This document shows, piece after piece, positions 5,453-7,504 of a DNA stretch of 7,504 nucleotides. A model generated the notes under the pieces. It had not been told where the DNA came from. It saw only the letters and a list, made by a program, of their open reading frames with translations, and searched no databases. The position numbers were made by a program, and so were the translations under genes. Each line of letters starts with the position of its first letter. Position 1 is the stretch's first letter. Source of the stretch: Candidatus Neomicrothrix sp. UBA4742 (lineage in GTDB: Bacteria > Actinomycetota > Acidimicrobiia > Acidimicrobiales > Acidimicrobilacustridaceae); NCBI GenBank assembly GCA_002403895.1, contig DHIQ01000230.1, forward strand, positions 1 through 7,504, read 5' to 3'.

Positions 5453-6562
5453 TCAGTGCTGCCGCTCGGCCACGTAGTGCGCCATCGTCACGAGGGCCTG
5501 GCGGGCGTCTTCGCCCAAGGGCGCCGCCTGCATGGCGTCGATGGCCCGCTCCGTGAGGGTGGCAATGGATCGCTCGATCTCGGGGCGCGCGCCGCAGTTG
5601 GTGAGGAGCTCCTGGAGGGCGACGACCTCGTCGTCGTCGAGATCAGGCGCCCCCACGCGGGCCAGCAACGCGCGCCCGACGGGGTCGTGCACCCGGGCTG
5701 TGGCCTCAGCCAGCAACGGTGTCGGCTTGCCCTCGCGTAGGTCGTCGCCCACGGGCTTGCCGGTGCGTTCGCTGTCTCCGAACGAGCCCAGGATGTCATC
5801 GCGCAGTTGGAAGGCCTCTCCCAGCGGGTCACCGTAGGCCGACAGGGTCGATGCCAGTTCTTCTCCCCGTCCGGCCAGGGCTGCGCCGAGGTGGAGAGGA
5901 CGTTCGACCGTGTACTTCCCGGACTTGTAGCGGGCGATGCGGCGGGCGGTGGTGACGTCGGTTCCTGCCCGGGCGGTGCCGAGCACATCGAGGTACTGGC
6001 CGACGTTGAGCTCGATCTTGAGTTCGTTCCAGATTCGTCGCGCCGGGGGCGGGGCGCCCACCAGGAGACGGTCGGCGTAGACGCAGGCCAGGTCCCCCAC
6101 CAGAATGGCGACGCCCTCGCCGAAGCGCCGCGGCTCACCCCGCCAGCTCCCGTCGGTGTGGACGCCTTCGAACTCGATGTGGACGGTGGGGGCTCGCCGC
6201 CGAGTGCCCGAGCCGTCCATGACGTCATCGTGGATCAGGGCGAAGGCGTGGAGCAGCTCGAAGGCAGCGCCGACGTCCACGATGGTAGGTGGGTTGTCGG
6301 CTCGGTCGTCGCGAGCTCGATCGGCTGGTTCGTCGTGTGGTGTGGCGGACCCACCGGCTCCGACGTAGGCCCAGTGACAGAACGCCGGACGTAGCCGTTT
6401 GCCGCTGCCCAACACGAAGCGGCGCAACGCCTCGAGGGGCGCGCCCAGGTCGGCGTCGATGGCCACCCAGCGCGCTTGCTCGTCGGCCAGGACCTCTTCA
6501 AGACGGCGCTCGACCGGCCCGGCGACCACACGGATTACCTCCGGCGGTTCGACCCCACTCAC
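5453..6562 (-). CDS. Polyprenyl (probably geranylgeranyl) diphosphate synthase
   Basis: A 369-residue trans-prenyltransferase that condenses isopentenyl diphosphate with allylic diphosphates in the cytoplasm. Seen in order: G52-S-G-K-R-L-R-P59 (diphosphate binding), the first Asp-rich motif D112-D-V-M-D116, the YKSGKYTVERP region (212-222), and the second Asp-rich motif D255-D-I-L-G-S-F-G-D263. The first motif has no two-residue insertion, and an aromatic F107 sits five residues before it. That is the layout of type I GGPP synthases (archaea, many actinobacteria), where the bulky residue limits chain length, so C20 is the best guess. A hydrophilic, Asp/Arg-rich loop at about 70-92 is longer than in most relatives. 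The GTG start overlaps the xseB stop (GTGA), so it is translationally coupled. An xseB-prenyl synthase pair matches the classic xseB-ispA arrangement. Its product could feed menaquinone or carotenoid synthesis or another prenylation pathway. Confidence 0.95.
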   Translation of the reverse strand: MSGVEPPEVIRVVAGPVERRLEEVLADEQARWVAIDADLGAPLEALRRFVLGSGKRLRPAFCHWAYVGAGGSATPHDEPADRARDDRADNPPTIVDVGAAFELLHAFALIHDDVMDGSGTRRRAPTVHIEFEGVHTDGSWRGEPRRFGEGVAILVGDLACVYADRLLVGAPPPARRIWNELKIELNVGQYLDVLGTARAGTDVTTARRIARYKSGKYTVERPLHLGAALAGRGEELASTLSAYGDPLGEAFQLRDDILGSFGDSERTGKPVGDDLREGKPTPLLAEATARVHDPVGRALLARVGAPDLDDDEVVALQELLTNCGARPEIERSIATLTERAIDAMQAAPLGEDARQALVTMAHYVAERQH

Positions 6563-6870
6563 GGAGTGTGGTTCCCGTCCCCGTCGGGATCACTGGTGGG
6601 GTCAGCACCGGTCGCCTCGGGCCCGGCGTCGAGGTCGGCGACGATGCGGGTGACCTCGGTGCGGGCGTCGTCGAGCCGGTCGCGACACAGGCGTACCAGC
6701 TCCGCGGCCCGCTCCACCCGTGTGGCGAGGGCGTCGATGTCGGCGTCACCCGCCTCGAGGTCATCGAGGATGGCGTCGAGCTCGGCCAGCGCGTCGGCGT
6801 AGGAGGACGCGGAGGCCCCGGTCGATACTCGTTCGGCGCCAGGCGTGGAAGCGGGGGTATCACCGAGCAT
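6559..6870 (-). CDS. xseB: Exodeoxyribonuclease VII small subunit
   Basis: The small subunit of exonuclease VII, which binds several copies per XseA and is needed for degradation of single-stranded DNA. The 103-residue protein has the family core at about residues 23-77: YADALAELDAILDDLEAG followed by LVRLCRDRLDDARTEV. These match the usual xFExALxxLExIVxxLExG and LxxxCxxxLxxAExxV pattern and should form two helices. An acidic tail rich in D, P, T and G (81-103) extends past the core. I chose ATG 6870 because a strong GGAGGA ribosome site lies 7 nt upstream; the open frame reaching further upstream is a shadow of xseA. It overlaps the xseA end by 11 bp and the prenyl synthase start by 4 bp, so the three genes form one operon. 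Confidence 0.93.
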   Translation of the reverse strand: MLGDTPASTPGAERVSTGASASSYADALAELDAILDDLEAGDADIDALATRVERAAELVRLCRDRLDDARTEVTRIVADLDAGPEATGADPTSDPDGDGNHTP

Positions 6871-7504
6871 CGACGCGTCCTCCGGATGGTGTGATGGTGA
6901 GCCCGTCGGGGACGACTCGGCTTTGGGTCGTCCCGTCGACGAACGTGGTGACGAGAAGATCACCAGGCTGCAGGCTCTCGACACTGCGGACGAGTCCGCC
7001 GCCGGCGGTGCGGGTGATGGACCAGCCCCGGGCCAGCGCCCGCGCCGGGTCGAGCGAACCGACCCGGGTCGCGGTGGCGTCCAGGTGAAGGGTGGCGCGG
7101 TCGACCGCCCGGGGTGCCGCCCGGGCCAGCCGCCGGGAGGACTCGCCCAGCTGGAGATCGCCGCCCAGTACGGCCGCCTGACCAGCGCGGGCCACCCCGG
7201 CGGCAGACGCCCGGAGGTGTCGATCAACTCGCTCGAGCTGGTGGTCGGCGGCTCGTCCGATGTGCGACCAGCAGGCGTCGACCCGGTCATGGAAGGCCCG
7301 GGCCCGGGCGACCAGAAAGGCGGCGCAGGCGGTCGGGGTTTTGCACGCGGTGTGGGCCACCTCGTCGGCGATGCTGCGGTCGATCTCGTGGCCGATGCCG
7401 GTCAGGACCGGCACGCCGAGTCTGGCGATGGCGCGGGCCACCACCTCGCGGTCGAAGGTGGCCAGGTCGGTGCGGGCTCCGCCGCCCCGGATGACGGCAA
7501 TGGC
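6860..7504 (-). CDS. xseA: Exodeoxyribonuclease VII large subunit, C-terminal part, cut by window edge
   Basis: The catalytic subunit of exonuclease VII, which degrades single-stranded DNA in both directions to oligonucleotides and takes part in DNA repair. The visible 214 residues are open to the window edge; a full XseA is around 400-450. They begin inside the catalytic domain with AVIRGGGARTDLATF (3-17), then LTGIGHEIDRSIADEVA (34-50) with the conserved GHE and IAD, then KTPTACAAFLVARA. An Arg/Ala/Leu-rich helical stretch follows (about 65-155), the coiled region that carries XseB. The C-terminal end has DPARALARGWSITR and PGDLLVTTFVDGTTQSRV, typical of the terminal beta-barrel segment. 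The GTG at 7444 is internal and not the start, since homology continues upstream of it. The stop overlaps xseB by 11 bp. Confidence 0.95.
   Translation of the reverse strand, partial: AIAVIRGGGARTDLATFDREVVARAIARLGVPVLTGIGHEIDRSIADEVAHTACKTPTACAAFLVARARAFHDRVDACWSHIGRAADHQLERVDRHLRASAAGVARAGQAAVLGGDLQLGESSRRLARAAPRAVDRATLHLDATATRVGSLDPARALARGWSITRTAGGGLVRSVESLQPGDLLVTTFVDGTTQSRVVPDGLTITPSGGRVDAR
6878..6883 (-). promoter_or_regulatory. Shine-Dalgarno site of xseB
   Basis: GGAGGA on the minus strand, 7 nt before the ATG at 6870 and inside the last codons of xseA. It fixes the xseB start and contrasts with the transcription-unit heads in this window, which have no such site. Confidence 0.8.

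Noticed and set aside
5240..5740. A 166-codon plus-strand frame over the intergenic gap and the prenyl synthase end
   Set aside because: It is mostly antisense to the conserved C-terminal part of the synthase and has no motif. The gap portion is better explained by the TetR relic.
6871..7290. Longer xseB frame extending upstream
   Set aside because: The extra part overlaps xseA in another frame and is Ser/Pro/Arg-rich. The strong ribosome site and the family length both point to ATG 6870.
1..7504. CRISPR array, tRNA/rRNA, insertion sequence, attachment sites or phage genes
   Set aside because: No regularly spaced repeats, no cloverleaf or rRNA motifs, no transposase or integrase motifs and no terminal repeats were seen on reading both strands.

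Overview
The window reads as chromosomal DNA from a GC-rich, Gram-positive-type bacterium, most likely an actinomycete. The short acidic proteins, heavy GAG/GTC/CTG codon use, leaderless-looking gene starts and an archaeal/actinobacterial-type GGPP synthase all fit that. An Acidimicrobiia-like lineage is my guess from the feel of the proteins; the sequence alone does not prove it. No mobile element, CRISPR array, rRNA or tRNA is visible, and coding density is very high.

Layout from left to right. Three genes lie on the minus strand: the N-terminal 305 residues of peptide chain release factor 3 (prfC, cut by the window edge), a class C beta-lactamase-fold serine hydrolase, and a Fur-family metal-responsive repressor. 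A short divergent promoter region around 2659-2720 carries a Fur-box-like sequence. Reading away from it on the plus strand are a six-helix membrane protein of unknown function, an alpha/beta hydrolase with a Ser nucleophile, and a second alpha/beta hydrolase-fold protein that overlaps it (ATGA) and has lost the catalytic serine. After a 266-bp convergent gap holding a decayed TetR C-terminal fragment and a strong hairpin, a minus-strand operon fills the right end: xseA (C-terminal part only), xseB and a polyprenyl (probably geranylgeranyl) diphosphate synthase. All three overlap their neighbours by a few bases.

How they work together. The xseA-xseB-prenyl synthase order is the widely conserved exonuclease VII/isoprenoid cluster. 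The Fur-like regulator probably represses itself and perhaps the divergent membrane protein, which makes that protein a candidate for metal homeostasis. Four, and weakly a fifth, of the transcription-unit starts show a TANNNT box ending 6-7 nt before the start codon. This is the signature of leaderless mRNAs, whereas the operon-internal xseB has a textbook Shine-Dalgarno site.

The most unusual points are: an RF3 whose sequence looks alphaproteobacterial although it sits behind an actinobacterial-style promoter; the catalytically dead hydrolase paired with a live one; the Fur-box/leaderless divergent control region; and the TetR relic, whose frame is restored by removing one copy of a 4-bp tandem duplication. 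I see no clearly new defence or mobile system here.
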